DNA of 64,000 nucleotides from an uncultured Aquimarina sp. GTDB taxonomy: Bacteria > Bacteroidota > Bacteroidia > Flavobacteriales > Flavobacteriaceae. The stretch lies in assembly GCA_947502885.1 (NCBI GenBank), contig CANNBP010000018.1, positions 1 to 64,000 on the forward strand. The letters run 5' to 3'. Position 1 is the first letter of the stretch. The number at the start of each line of letters is the position of its first letter. The position numbers and the translations under genes are program-made. Of this stretch, positions 9,601-18,605 are shown one piece after another. The notes beneath the pieces were generated by a model. The model saw only the letters and a program-made list of their open reading frames with translations, was not told the origin of the DNA and did not search any database.

Positions 9601-10704
9601 TAGATCAGAGTCAACAAAGTTGGTATCTTGAGAATTAAATAGACCATCATTATTTGTATCATAACTACCTAATCCAGCCTCAACAATATCAAATATTCCA
9701 TCATTATCACTATCCAGATCTAATACATTAGGAATTCCGTCACGATCGGTATCAAATGCTAAAGAGACACCACTGTTACAAACGTTTCCAAAATCAGGAT
9801 CTAAGTAGTTAAAAATTCCGTCGGTATCATCATCGCCATATGGGTCAGTACCACCACCTTCAACAACATCAGGTATTCCATCTCCATCAGTATCTTGATC
9901 AAAAGGATCTAAGACCTCATCTTTATCGGCATCGATGGGAGATACCCCAATAGCACATTTAAATCCATCATTAGAGTTGGTTACTTCGGTATTATTAAGA
10001 AGCGAAGCATAAGGTGTTGTATTTTCATAATCATTTACAAGATATAACCCTCCGTTATTACTAGAGACATATAAACGGTTACTTGTATCGGTATAACAAG
10101 CACCAAAAGTGTGACTTGGTAGGTCGGTAACGGTTTTATGACTAAATGTAGGAGTTGGGGTAGAAAGGTCCCATTTATAAACATTTCCTTTACTACCTCC
10201 GTACAAATTGCCGTTAATAAATACGATATCGGCGCACGGATTTGGTGAAGCTTGATCAGAAACTACAATCTCGAAAACAGGAGGTGAAGAACCATCATAG
10301 TCTTGTAGATTAGTTATTTTATGAAAGGATTGTTTATCCAGAGAGTTTTGAAAAACCCATAAGTTTCCTTCACTGTCTACATCTGCAGCGTATCCACCCC
10401 CAAAAGAGATACCTCCATTTTGGGCAACGGCTCCAAGATCGACTACGATGTCGGTACCGATTCGTAGCAGATGCTTGTCACTGTTTCTTATGGCATATAA
10501 AAAATTATCTACTGGGTTGTATCCACCTGCATTATAGGCAGAATGTGTATGTAAAGGATTAGAATAAGTTCCTGTAATAGGATCATAAGATCGTAATGCA
10601 CCAGAAATTACTTGATAGAACTTTCCTTCATTACAATCAAAAGCCTGTTGAGCAGATACACTATTTACAAGAAAAATGGTTAAAAGAGTAATGATTTTTT
10701 TCAT
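6667..10704 (-). CDS. Giant secreted LruC-domain protein with T9SS sorting domain (copy A)
   Basis: A 1345-residue exported protein. A signal peptide ends near residue 18 (SVSAQQ). Residues 20-250 form a propeller-like region (FDCNEGKFYQVISG, GGYNPVDNFLYAI) of the DUF6923 kind. Residues 255-505 hold many thrombospondin-type-3 calcium loops (DTDGDGIPD, DSDNDGIFD). The LruC region follows (ITIVFPNTSAVG, then GFEDIRRDYPGADHDFNDVLF near 725), then a long middle domain with NFQIWGGSIPQVA. The C-terminus is a type A T9SS sorting domain (SNSPNPFSAQTTIKMP ... GIYKYVIRANN). It should be carried to the cell surface by the type IX system as a calcium-stabilised adhesin or matrix protein. It parallels 14329-18372 over its whole length. 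The GT2 gene lies 101 bp upstream on the same strand. Confidence 0.88.
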   Translation of the reverse strand: MKKIITLLTIFLVNSVSAQQAFDCNEGKFYQVISGALRSYDPITGTYSNPLHTHSAYNAGGYNPVDNFLYAIRNSDKHLLRIGTDIVVDLGAVAQNGGISFGGGYAADVDSEGNLWVFQNSLDKQSFHKITNLQDYDGSSPPVFEIVVSDQASPNPCADIVFINGNLYGGSKGNVYKWDLSTPTPTFSHKTVTDLPSHTFGACYTDTSNRLYVSSNNGGLYLVNDYENTTPYASLLNNTEVTNSNDGFKCAIGVSPIDADKDEVLDPFDQDTDGDGIPDVVEGGGTDPYGDDDTDGIFNYLDPDFGNVCNSGVSLAFDTDRDGIPNVLDLDSDNDGIFDIVEAGLGSYDTNNDGLFNSQDTNFVDSDLDGIADIVDVDQTGIAFYPPDTDGDLIYDPYDIDADQDGIIDLIEGQNSLSFVTLSGSDQDRDGMDDVFDPDNAGTPQGYTNTDGTDNPDFMDTDSNNDGTLDTVDAYDTNSDGIADTLASGNDFDQDGLDDNFDLKETVFDSDNGNQTPNSFPIANIGERYQYIGAYTTNGTPNYLGTNETIATDYLSRINDALPEGSSVPSLNPNYIYSGYDTNIIVENTTNVTVTFIGENTTYKNTLGYYTYDINSPSTQAPNPEDITIVFPNTSAVGSDGGLISGNTVSIGNFNTDTGIAWVLLVDGWNNTSVDSGLWQIYSNPDYNPECDETLRPHNILLADTANETIVLGFEDIRRDYPGADHDFNDVLFHVSADQYSDLKTTNILELTEEGVVTSGNDGGLESNGDLASLIAKRNFLRSKTNKVHNQKKLQQRFSPSNKSYRSASSIHNLSIYFPSTGATGEETSFVSSPDDLIGITNATDVFSIDYYNQNQRVGAALAMATKGSVYDHSKTICDRLNGSVLEDIRTLTIRNHNLVHTKIRRVTGEIEQALHFSVRLDEFQNELYSLWNIDQYPEGDYLNFQIWGGSIPQVATIANTIIDQLIDQKSLGRTFIPNNIPSVFVKKGFYRGGKLVLDIVNKSEAKQFNFRGNKRTTELSQEESITKTITLSGEYQETITIDTGYLFDIGFAISSDNSDKADALYLADGPWGIDYLQQGAIITNFEIFESKHNLINDELYNIERDIQVDGNVKETMNVFRNVLGGDLTLDITNYEAIEFELHANRDVEVILVTKDLIDWNDRLRYTIKANDTKQLYTISFSDFLSTAKQHITIEEVRSVVFSIQGDYSNFTPFNLEIASLKFTLEKETEIETNPTTEVTMDPASIDIGNDIENVSLPKNNIVLSNSPNPFSAQTTIKMPTENKKIIISVIDMLGRIVQQEVLSNNGESSDTFIFIAKNLKQGIYKYVIRANNFNEKYIGSFLIR

Positions 10705-10805
10705 AATATATTGAAGTATTGCTGTGTACTAATAGCAAGTAGCACGCAAATAGGTTTTAACAGTTATTGTATTCGTTGAATTAATTTTAAAAGAGAGAAA
10801 AGTAG

Positions 10806-11612
10806 TTATCTTACCATAGAGTAGTTTGCTTTAATATTAAACACATTAGACGTTTTTTGGCTATTTCTTCTAATTTTTAAATAACTATACCAAATGATTA
10901 AAAGGTTAAGAGGGATAAGAAAAGAATCTTTTAATGTGATTTTAGACCCTTCTACTTCTATCCAACTATCCAAAGGTTCTTCGCTAATATGGTTTAAAAG
11001 GTCTTTAAGACCGATATGCTTCTTTAATCGAAGAAAGATTTCGATATCAAACAACCATCTACTTATAAATCGTTGGTTATATACATTTTCGATGATACTT
11101 TTTCTAAATACTTTTGCACCACATTGGGTATCCTTAATAGGAAGTTGAAGGATAAATCGAATAAAGAATCCAACAAAATTAGATAAGAATTTTCTAACAA
11201 TGTTTCTGTCTATGTTAGAAGCTTCATCTGCTTTTCTAGAACCAAAAACCATTGCTAGTTCTGGGTTGTCATTTAATTTTTGAACCAAATTGTCCATTTC
11301 TTCTAACGAAGTAGAAAGATCGGCATCAAGAAAAGCGATATTTTCTATAGCATCTATTTCTGCTAAGTAATTAGCTCCTGTTTGTACAGCTGTGGCTTTA
11401 CCTTGATTAGTTTTTAAACTTAAAACTGAAATTTTTTGAGGATTTACTTGTTTGAGTTCTGTTAGCATCTGTAATGTATTATCAGAACTACCATCATTTA
11501 CAAAGCATAAATGATATAATGGATTTTTAATTAAGAAGTTAAGAAACTTTTTCTTTTCCAGTCTATTGTATTCATTATAGCATGGAATAATGATTCCGGT
11601 AATTTTATTCAT
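10806..11612 (-). CDS. Family 2 glycosyltransferase, dolichyl-phosphate-sugar-synthase-like
   Basis: A 268-residue GT-A protein. Visible motifs are IIIPCYNEYNRL at the start, FVNDGSSDNT (nucleotide binding), FLDADLST (DxD metal site), MVFGSRKADEAS and the family-typical DTQCGAKVFRKS followed by RWLFDIEIFLR. This layout matches DPM1/ALG5-like enzymes that load a sugar from a nucleotide donor onto a polyprenyl phosphate at the cytoplasmic membrane face. There is no clear membrane anchor apart from a weakly hydrophobic stretch near the end (FLIPLNLLIIWYSYL). It is likely the first gene of a unit with LruC copy A and is divergent from the TPR-barrel gene. Donor sugar unknown. Confidence 0.87.
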   Translation of the reverse strand: MNKITGIIIPCYNEYNRLEKKKFLNFLIKNPLYHLCFVNDGSSDNTLQMLTELKQVNPQKISVLSLKTNQGKATAVQTGANYLAEIDAIENIAFLDADLSTSLEEMDNLVQKLNDNPELAMVFGSRKADEASNIDRNIVRKFLSNFVGFFIRFILQLPIKDTQCGAKVFRKSIIENVYNQRFISRWLFDIEIFLRLKKHIGLKDLLNHISEEPLDSWIEVEGSKITLKDSFLIPLNLLIIWYSYLKIRRNSQKTSNVFNIKANYSMVR

Positions 11613-12190
11613 AATTATTTTGGTTTTGGGACGATACGTCTCTGAGGGGTGCTGGAAGTATTCTTTTTTAAAAAATGACCTGACTTAATTATTAGGTTTT
11701 TTCCTTTAAATTTTAATGTTAAACATTCTTCTGGGGATTTTTGAAGACTATTTTACATTGAGACGAGTTTACAGTAATCTTGAAATGATAATACTAGGTG
11801 ATTATCAACTGGTTATAAAAGTAGTATCTGTTTTTAAAAGTTGATTACGGTAAAATCGCAATTTTTTTACGTAATGACCAAAAACTGTGTATTTTGACGA
11901 TAAATCAATGTTTTTAGTGATTTTTTAACATTTAATTAACTTAATATTGAAGGTTAAATCTTACATATGTTAATGAAAATTAAGAATTTTGAACAACTTA
12001 AGTATCGAAAGACTATGTTTTTACCATCGATTTGAGAGTCAATTTCATAAAAAAAAGTTAACAAAACGTCAATTTTAGAAAAATGAGATGATATAAGTGT
12101 ATGATTTTCACAAAACTTATTCAATTTTTGATGGCTCTTTTTTTAGTTATTCTTACATTAACAATATAAACCAACTTAGTACATAAAAGA
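11613..12190. other. Intergenic region between divergent GT2 and TPR-barrel genes
   Basis: These 578 very AT-rich bases must contain the two divergent promoters. I see no open frame of useful length, no RNA gene and no strong hairpin. A GACGATACGTC element lies only 18 bp before the GT2 start. Weak matches to the LytTR core occur (for example GACGAGTTT at 11762) but without a 21-bp partner. Confidence 0.5.
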
Positions 12191-14266
12191 ATGCAAATAA
12201 AGCTACTTTTTCTTAACCTCCTATTTTTGTTTCTAACTACATTGTCAATCGCTCAAAATATGCAAGAAGGTTTTACCTATTTAGAAACGGGTAAATATGT
12301 AGAGGCAAAGACTTTTTTTAGTAAGATTTTAAAAGAACATCCCGAAAATAAAACTGCTCGTCTATGTTATGGTCGATCTGTTGGATTGTTAGGTGATTCG
12401 AAAGATGCAGTTTCGATCTTTACTTTGTTAAAGAATGAATATCCAAATGATTTTGAAATAAAGCTAAATTATGCAGAAGCATTACTTTGGGATAAGCAAT
12501 ATGATCAAGCAGAAATGTATTATGAAAAACTGGTAATAGAAAATAACACAAGTTTTCCTGCAATATTAGGGTATGCCAATACACTATCCAATCTAAAAAA
12601 ATACCCAAAAGCCCTAGAGTGGGTAAATAAAGCGTTGGATTTAAATAAAGGAAACCCCAATGCATTAATCTCGAGAAAGTATATTCGTTTGGGATATGCT
12701 AGTACAATGGTATCTGATAAAAGATATAATGAAGCTCTTAAATTATTAGATTTAAACTTTATAGATTTTGCTAATGATAAGGATACACAACATAACAAGG
12801 CAAATATTTATTTGCAACAAAATGATTTAGAAAATGCAGAAACAATATACAAGAGTATAGCTACTAGTCCCAAAGATAGCATTGTAGCTTTACAAGGTTT
12901 GGCTTTAATAGCTCATAAAAATTATAAAGAAAGAAAAGCATTACATATAGCAAGAAAGGCAGAGAGCAAAGTTCACAAGTTTAAGAAAGATCAAGGACTT
13001 TATTTGTCTACTCAAGAACGATATATACAAGCCTTGTTATGGAACAAAAAGTTTATAACAGCAAGAGAACAAATAGAACAATTGCAAATATTATATCCTA
13101 ATAATACCAGAGTATGGTCTCTTCAAGCTACTCTTGGTATGTATACAAGCAACTTTAAAACGAGTCTTCAAAAATACAATGATATTCTAAATAAGGATCA
13201 TCGCTCTTTTGATGGGAATTTAGGAATAGCCAATGCATATAGAGCTGTAGGACAAGATATAAACGCTTATACTTATGCTTTTAATACATTAGCGTATTAC
13301 CCCAGACAAGCAGATGCTCAAAAATTAATAAAAGCACTAAAAAAGGAACATACCCCTTTTTTAGAAGAAAAAACGGCCTTTACTTTTGACAACGGTAATA
13401 ATGAGGCGATCACAACTATGGTCAGATCAGAGATTCCGTTGTCAGTTAAATTTAAAACTGAAGCGCAATATGATTATAGAACCACAAAGAATACAGTATT
13501 AAATAATGAAGCTACTTCTCATGATTTTTCATTAGGTTTTTTATACGAAGTAAATGGAAAAACCTCTTTACAATCAAGAGTGGGAGTAAGTAAAGCAAAT
13601 GGAATCACAAATAACTACCAAGCTTTGATTGCAGAAGCTATAGTGAAATTAAAACCGTTTAGGCTTCAAAACCTTGATCTGGGTTATAAAAGAGAATTAC
13701 AGAATTTTAATGCAGATTTATTGAATAGAGAAATTGTGATGAATAATTATTTTTTAAATTATAATTTAGGAACAAATATAAATTTGGGTTGGTATACACA
13801 ACTTATGCATACTACACAGACTGATGACAATACTAGAAATTTACTTTTTACCTCATTATATTACACGATACTACGACGTCCTAGTTTGAAATTAGGAGTG
13901 AATTATCAGTATATCGCATTTGAAAACCAAGTGCCTAATATTTATTTTAGCCCTGGTCAATTTAATTTGGGTGAAGTTTTTGCTGAGGTAGGAAATGATT
14001 CTCAAAAGAAATGGTTTTATAAACTTAGTGCAGCTTTTGGACAACAGTTTGTTGATGAGGATCCTGGATCTTCAACATTTAGATCAGAAGGAAAATTAGG
14101 ATATCGATTTTCTGATCGATTTATAGCAAATGTGTTTGGTAAGTATAGTAATATTGCTTCTGCTACGGCAGCTGGATTTGAGTATATTGAGTTTGGTTTT
14201 AAACTAAAATGGTACTTTTTAAAGCAGCCTATTTTTGATAAAAAGATAATGTCATTAAAAAAATAA
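12191..14266 (+). CDS. TPR protein with C-terminal outer-membrane beta-barrel (YaiO/PgaA-like)
   Basis: A 691-residue exported protein. A signal peptide (LLFLNLLFLFLTTLSIAQ) is followed by tandem TPR motifs over about residues 25-390 (AKTFFSKILKEHPENKTARLCYGR is the first clear pair). From about 400 to the end there are alternating amphipathic strands with aromatic ends, finishing EYIEFGFKLKWYFLK, as in the YaiO family of outer-membrane barrels. The arrangement TPR plus barrel is that of PgaA/AlgK-E-type polysaccharide exporters, where the TPR part recruits periplasmic partners. With a glycosyltransferase and flippase nearby it is a good candidate outer-membrane port for the local polysaccharide. 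Divergent from GT2; converges with LruC copy B after 62 bp. Confidence 0.82.
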   Translation: MQIKLLFLNLLFLFLTTLSIAQNMQEGFTYLETGKYVEAKTFFSKILKEHPENKTARLCYGRSVGLLGDSKDAVSIFTLLKNEYPNDFEIKLNYAEALLWDKQYDQAEMYYEKLVIENNTSFPAILGYANTLSNLKKYPKALEWVNKALDLNKGNPNALISRKYIRLGYASTMVSDKRYNEALKLLDLNFIDFANDKDTQHNKANIYLQQNDLENAETIYKSIATSPKDSIVALQGLALIAHKNYKERKALHIARKAESKVHKFKKDQGLYLSTQERYIQALLWNKKFITAREQIEQLQILYPNNTRVWSLQATLGMYTSNFKTSLQKYNDILNKDHRSFDGNLGIANAYRAVGQDINAYTYAFNTLAYYPRQADAQKLIKALKKEHTPFLEEKTAFTFDNGNNEAITTMVRSEIPLSVKFKTEAQYDYRTTKNTVLNNEATSHDFSLGFLYEVNGKTSLQSRVGVSKANGITNNYQALIAEAIVKLKPFRLQNLDLGYKRELQNFNADLLNREIVMNNYFLNYNLGTNINLGWYTQLMHTTQTDDNTRNLLFTSLYYTILRRPSLKLGVNYQYIAFENQVPNIYFSPGQFNLGEVFAEVGNDSQKKWFYKLSAAFGQQFVDEDPGSSTFRSEGKLGYRFSDRFIANVFGKYSNIASATAAGFEYIEFGFKLKWYFLKQPIFDKKIMSLKK

Positions 14267-14328
14267 CGAGGATAAGTTGCCTTTTACCCTCGTTATAACC
14301 CAAATCCTGAACTTAACCTAAAATTTAC

Positions 14329-17300
14329 TTATTGTATCATAAAATTGCCTCTGTATTTTTGATTGATGCCTTCTCTTATAATGTATTGATACATTCCGGG
14401 GATTAGGTTTTTGGTTTTAAAAGTTATTGCATTAGCATGGGATGAAATACGTTCTTGCCTTACTATTCTACCAATCATATCAATAACAATAATTTTTAAT
14501 TCTTTATGTACACCAGGTACTTCAATTGTTGTTTCTGTTGTAAATGGATTAGGATAGTTTTTAAGTTTAATTACTTTGATTTCTTCTTGAGTTTCTATTT
14601 GCATAACCTCTTCTGTTTCTTCTTCAATTTCAGTTTCCTCAATCAGGATTGTTTCCTCTTCATCTTCTTCCTCTTCTGTAATTTCTGTATCGGCGATTCC
14701 CGTGAAAGCTACATTAGACACTTCTAAAAAGAACGGAGTGAAATTTTGATAATCTCCCTGAACAGAGAACACGATGCTTTTGATTTTTTCTATAGTTCCC
14801 GAAGTCATATTCGCATTTTTAAAATCAGAGAACGAAATTGAATGAACTTTTTTCTCACTCGTATCTGTAATGGTGTATCTAAGTCTATTATTCCAGTTTG
14901 TAAGTCCTTCTGTAACTAGAATTACTTCGATAGCTCTATCGGTATGCATTTCGAATTGTAAGGCATTATAACCCGATACATCCAAAGAAAGGTCTCCTGG
15001 CAGTACGTTTCTAAAAAGATTAATAGTTTCTTTTACTTCTCCTTTTAGATTTGCATTACGTTCAATACTATAGGTTTCTTCACCTTTAGTTAGTTCATTA
15101 GTATGTTCTGTTACATCAAAACTTTTTAGTACAACACCTTGCTCTTGGTAATCAATACCCCAAGGGCCATCTGCAAGATATAGGGCATCTAATTGCTTAG
15201 AACTTTCTCCTTCTATAGAAAACCCAATATCAAATAAGTATCCAGTATCAATTATTACTTTTTGATTATACGTACCTGATAATGGTATGGTTTGCATTGT
15301 TTTATGTTCGTTGGCATGTTCTGTCGCTCTAATATTTCCAGTAAAATTCATCTGACTTGCACCAAATTTGTTAACAATATCCAAGGTTAATTTTCCGTTT
15401 GAATATTTACCTTGTTGTACAAATACGCTTGGTACGCGTTGATTTACTTTATGACTTCGTAATGGTTTGTTGGCTAAAAATGAATCGATAATATGGTTTG
15501 CAATGTTTGCGACTTGTGAAACAGATCCTCCCCAAACTTGAAAATTCACATAATCACCAGTAGGGTAGTCGTCTATATTCCATAAGCTATAGATTTCGTT
15601 TTCAGATGCCTCTTTCTTGATAGAAAAAGTAAGTGCATATTCTATTTCTCCTGTTGCTCTTTCTATTTTGGTACTTACAATTGTATGATTTTTTATATCT
15701 ACAGTTCTTACGTCTAATAATTTAGAACCATTTAATCGATCGCAAATTGTTTTAGAATGGTCGTATACAGTACCTTTGGTAGAAGTAGCTAATGCTGCTG
15801 CGATTCTTTCGTTTTCTTTATAATAATCTACCGAGAACACTGCTTTTGCATTTGTAATACCTAGTAAATCTTCTGGGCTCGAAACATAAGTAGTTTCTGT
15901 ACCCAATACTCCTGTTTCTGGAAAATGAACACTTAAGTCTTCATTATTTGATGATCTATAAGATGTTGTTCCAGGCCTGAATCTTCTTTGAAGTCCTCTG
16001 GCATTAAAAACACTATTGGTTTTTGTTCTTCTAAAATTACGCTTAGCAATTAAGTTAGCAAGATCACCGTTACTTTCTAAACCTCCATCATTGGCAGAAG
16101 TAACATCAGTTGCGGTATCAATATCTACAAAATTGGTTGTTTTGATTGCTGTGTATGGACTAGCAGTTATGTAGAATAAGGCATCATTAAAATCTTGATC
16201 GCAAGAGGCATAATCTCTTCTAATATCTTCGAACCCTAATATGATTCTTTCATTATCTGGATCAGATAGTAATACATTATGATATCTTAATGATGGATCA
16301 CTTTCTGGGTTATAATCTGGATTAGAATGTAATTGCCAGTTTCCTGTGCCTACACATCCATTTGACCAAGCATTGGCTAATAGTACCCACCCTATTCCTG
16401 TATTAGGAGGAAAGCTACCTATATTAACTTTATCACCAACTTCTAATTCACCACCGCTTCCTACAGCAGAAACATTTGGAAAAATAATTGTTATGTCTTC
16501 TGGCACTGGCATTGATGGTGATGGATTATTAATGTCATACGTATAAAACCCTAAAGTGTTTCTATAACCAGCACCTTCTCCTACAAAAGTAACCCAGATA
16601 TCTGCTTGTTCTTCTATTACCACATCGGTATCATAACCCGACGAAATATAATGTGGATTAAAATCTGGTACCGGATACCCTTCGGGTAATGCATCATTTA
16701 CCATATCTAAAGTTTCCTGCGAAACTACATCTTGTCCATCTAGATATAAAGGCTTTCCTTGAGAGGAAAAACTACCAAGATAGTTGTATCTGTCACAAAT
16801 TTCGGGCATAGGAAAACTATCTGGTGTTTGTCCTCCGTTTTCAGGGGCAAAACTACTTTTTCTTAAATCAAAATTATCGTCTAATCCATCGTTATCATCA
16901 TCTATTCCAGACGCTGTTGTTTCTGCGGTACCGTCACCGTCACTATCATAAGCTTCTGTAGTGTCTAGAACTCCATTGTTGTCTGAATCGATATCTAAAT
17001 GATCATAAGTACCATCATTATCTGTATCAACCAATCCATTGGTTGTTCCACCATAATCCGGATCAAAGGCATCGTCAAGTCCATCTGTGTCTTCGTCTAT
17101 ATTAGATAGGCCTATGTAAGTTGAGCTTACTTGCCCTTCTATGATATCAACAATACCATCATTATCAGAATCTATGTCATAACAGTTGTATACTAAATCA
17201 CCGTCGGAATCTAATAGAACTAAAGAGACTCCTGTTTGGTCAGGATCAAAAGTATCTGCCAAGCCATCATTGTCTGTATCCTGAAAGTTGGTGTCTAACC

Positions 17301-18372
17301 CGTTGTATATACCATCATTATTTGTGTCTTTATCACCTTGTCCAGCTTCTACAATGTCATAAATACCATCATTATCAGAATCAAGATCTAAAAAATCAGG
17401 ATTACCATCTCCATCTCTGTCATAGGCATCTTGTACAACATTGTCTCCATTACCACTTACATCATCATCTAAATAATTATATAAATCATCACCATCATCA
17501 TCTCCATATGGGTTTAATCCATTACACTCTAAGGTGTTTTCGATTCCGTCACCATCGGTATCTGCATCCATAGAGTCCAAAATCCCATCTCTATCTTTAT
17601 CTAAGGGAGAAATACCTTTTGCACACTTAAACCCATCATTAGAGTTTGTTGTTTCTGTTAGATTTAAAAGAGTAGCTGTTGGTGTAGCACTCTCATAATC
17701 ATTAATTAAGTATAATCCTCCGTTATTATCAGAGAGGTATAATCTGTTGTTTGAATCTCCATATGCTGCTCCAAAAGTGCTTTTGGGTAAACCAGTAACT
17801 GTTTTACTAGAAAACATAGGTGTACCTGTCGATAAATCCCACTTATACAATTTTCCTCTACTTCCTCCGTAAAAAGAACCATTTATGTATGTAATATCTG
17901 CACAGTTGCTTGGTGATGCCTGATCGGCCATAACTACTTCAAAAACGGGAGAAGAAGTACCATCATAATCTTTAAGATTGGTAATTTTGTGAAAAGACCT
18001 CTTATCTATATTGTTTTGAAAAACCCAAAGATTTCCATCAGCATCTACATCTGCAGCATATCCTCCTCCAAAAGCAGTTGTTCCTGCTGGAGTTAATGCT
18101 CCAAGATCAACGACCATATCTTTGGCAATTCTTAAAAGGTGTTTGTCACTACCTTTTATAGCGTATAAAAAATTATCTTTTTCATTATACCCTCCAGCAT
18201 TGTAAGAAGAATATGTATGTAATGCATCAGAATAAGAACCAGTAATAGGATCATATATTTTTAATGATCCCGATATTACTTGGTAAAAATTTCCATCATT
18301 ACAATCAAAAGGTTGTTGCGCATATCCTAAAGCTAGAATTAGTAACGCTATAAGAGTAGTTATTTTTTTCAT
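14329..18372 (-). CDS. Giant secreted LruC-domain protein with T9SS sorting domain (copy B)
   Basis: A 1347-residue paralogue of 6667-10704 with the same domain order: signal peptide (LIALLILALGYAQ), propeller-like FDCNDGNFYQVISGSL region, calcium-binding thrombospondin-3 loops (DADTDGDGIENT, DSDNDGIYDIVE), LruC region with GFEDIRRDYASCDQDFNDALF, a middle domain with NFQVWGGSVSQVA, then an extra acidic Glu/Thr-rich linker before the T9SS sorting domain (KNYPNPFTTETTIEVP ... GMYQYIIREG). The acidic linker is longer than in copy A. It is probably a surface adhesin or matrix protein anchored or released through T9SS. It is the gene immediately downstream of the LytTR regulator operon but has its own promoter, with a direct-repeat pair at 18440-18471. 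Confidence 0.88.
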   Translation of the reverse strand: MKKITTLIALLILALGYAQQPFDCNDGNFYQVISGSLKIYDPITGSYSDALHTYSSYNAGGYNEKDNFLYAIKGSDKHLLRIAKDMVVDLGALTPAGTTAFGGGYAADVDADGNLWVFQNNIDKRSFHKITNLKDYDGTSSPVFEVVMADQASPSNCADITYINGSFYGGSRGKLYKWDLSTGTPMFSSKTVTGLPKSTFGAAYGDSNNRLYLSDNNGGLYLINDYESATPTATLLNLTETTNSNDGFKCAKGISPLDKDRDGILDSMDADTDGDGIENTLECNGLNPYGDDDGDDLYNYLDDDVSGNGDNVVQDAYDRDGDGNPDFLDLDSDNDGIYDIVEAGQGDKDTNNDGIYNGLDTNFQDTDNDGLADTFDPDQTGVSLVLLDSDGDLVYNCYDIDSDNDGIVDIIEGQVSSTYIGLSNIDEDTDGLDDAFDPDYGGTTNGLVDTDNDGTYDHLDIDSDNNGVLDTTEAYDSDGDGTAETTASGIDDDNDGLDDNFDLRKSSFAPENGGQTPDSFPMPEICDRYNYLGSFSSQGKPLYLDGQDVVSQETLDMVNDALPEGYPVPDFNPHYISSGYDTDVVIEEQADIWVTFVGEGAGYRNTLGFYTYDINNPSPSMPVPEDITIIFPNVSAVGSGGELEVGDKVNIGSFPPNTGIGWVLLANAWSNGCVGTGNWQLHSNPDYNPESDPSLRYHNVLLSDPDNERIILGFEDIRRDYASCDQDFNDALFYITASPYTAIKTTNFVDIDTATDVTSANDGGLESNGDLANLIAKRNFRRTKTNSVFNARGLQRRFRPGTTSYRSSNNEDLSVHFPETGVLGTETTYVSSPEDLLGITNAKAVFSVDYYKENERIAAALATSTKGTVYDHSKTICDRLNGSKLLDVRTVDIKNHTIVSTKIERATGEIEYALTFSIKKEASENEIYSLWNIDDYPTGDYVNFQVWGGSVSQVANIANHIIDSFLANKPLRSHKVNQRVPSVFVQQGKYSNGKLTLDIVNKFGASQMNFTGNIRATEHANEHKTMQTIPLSGTYNQKVIIDTGYLFDIGFSIEGESSKQLDALYLADGPWGIDYQEQGVVLKSFDVTEHTNELTKGEETYSIERNANLKGEVKETINLFRNVLPGDLSLDVSGYNALQFEMHTDRAIEVILVTEGLTNWNNRLRYTITDTSEKKVHSISFSDFKNANMTSGTIEKIKSIVFSVQGDYQNFTPFFLEVSNVAFTGIADTEITEEEEDEEETILIEETEIEEETEEVMQIETQEEIKVIKLKNYPNPFTTETTIEVPGVHKELKIIVIDMIGRIVRQERISSHANAITFKTKNLIPGMYQYIIREGINQKYRGNFMIQ

Positions 18373-18439
18373 AATTGTATAGATTTGGTTTTTAGATATC
18401 CTAAAATTAATCGAAACAAACTCTGTTTTAGGGGGTTAT

Positions 18440-18471
18440 TCGGTAAGTGGGAAGTAACTGTAGGTGAATGG
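18440..18471. promoter_or_regulatory. LytTR-type direct-repeat pair upstream of LruC copy B
   Basis: TAGGTGAATGG at 18461-18471 differs by one base from the TAGATGAATGG repeats before the H-NOX operon. A weaker half-site, TCGGTAAGTGG, begins exactly 21 bp earlier at 18440. The pair lies 68-99 bp upstream of the LruC start in the same orientation. A TTTTTAG element sits 45 bp from the proximal half-site; the H-NOX promoter has the same element at 43 bp, which hints at a shared promoter layout. Confidence 0.6.
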
Positions 18472-18560
18472 AGTAAATGTTAAGTTTGAACCTTAACGAT
18501 GAAGTTAATGAGTTAACATTAATAAAAACTTTGCTCTAGCCTAGGAGGATAAAGACAAAA

Positions 18561-18579
18561 AGCCTAAATAATATAGGCT
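18561..18579 (-). terminator. Terminator of the H-NOX/LytTR operon
   Basis: AGCCTA (18561-18566) pairs with TAGGCT (18574-18579). On the minus strand the stem is followed by TTTTTGTCTTT. It lies 27 bp past the LytTR stop, separating the signalling operon from the LruC promoter. Confidence 0.6.
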
Positions 18580-18605
18580 GATCATAAAAACTTATATAAA
18601 GTTCC

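Noticed and set aside
17322..17573. His/Tyr-rich plus-strand frame inside LruC copy B
   Set aside because: It is the antisense of the Asp-rich calcium-binding repeats; its composition is explained by that.
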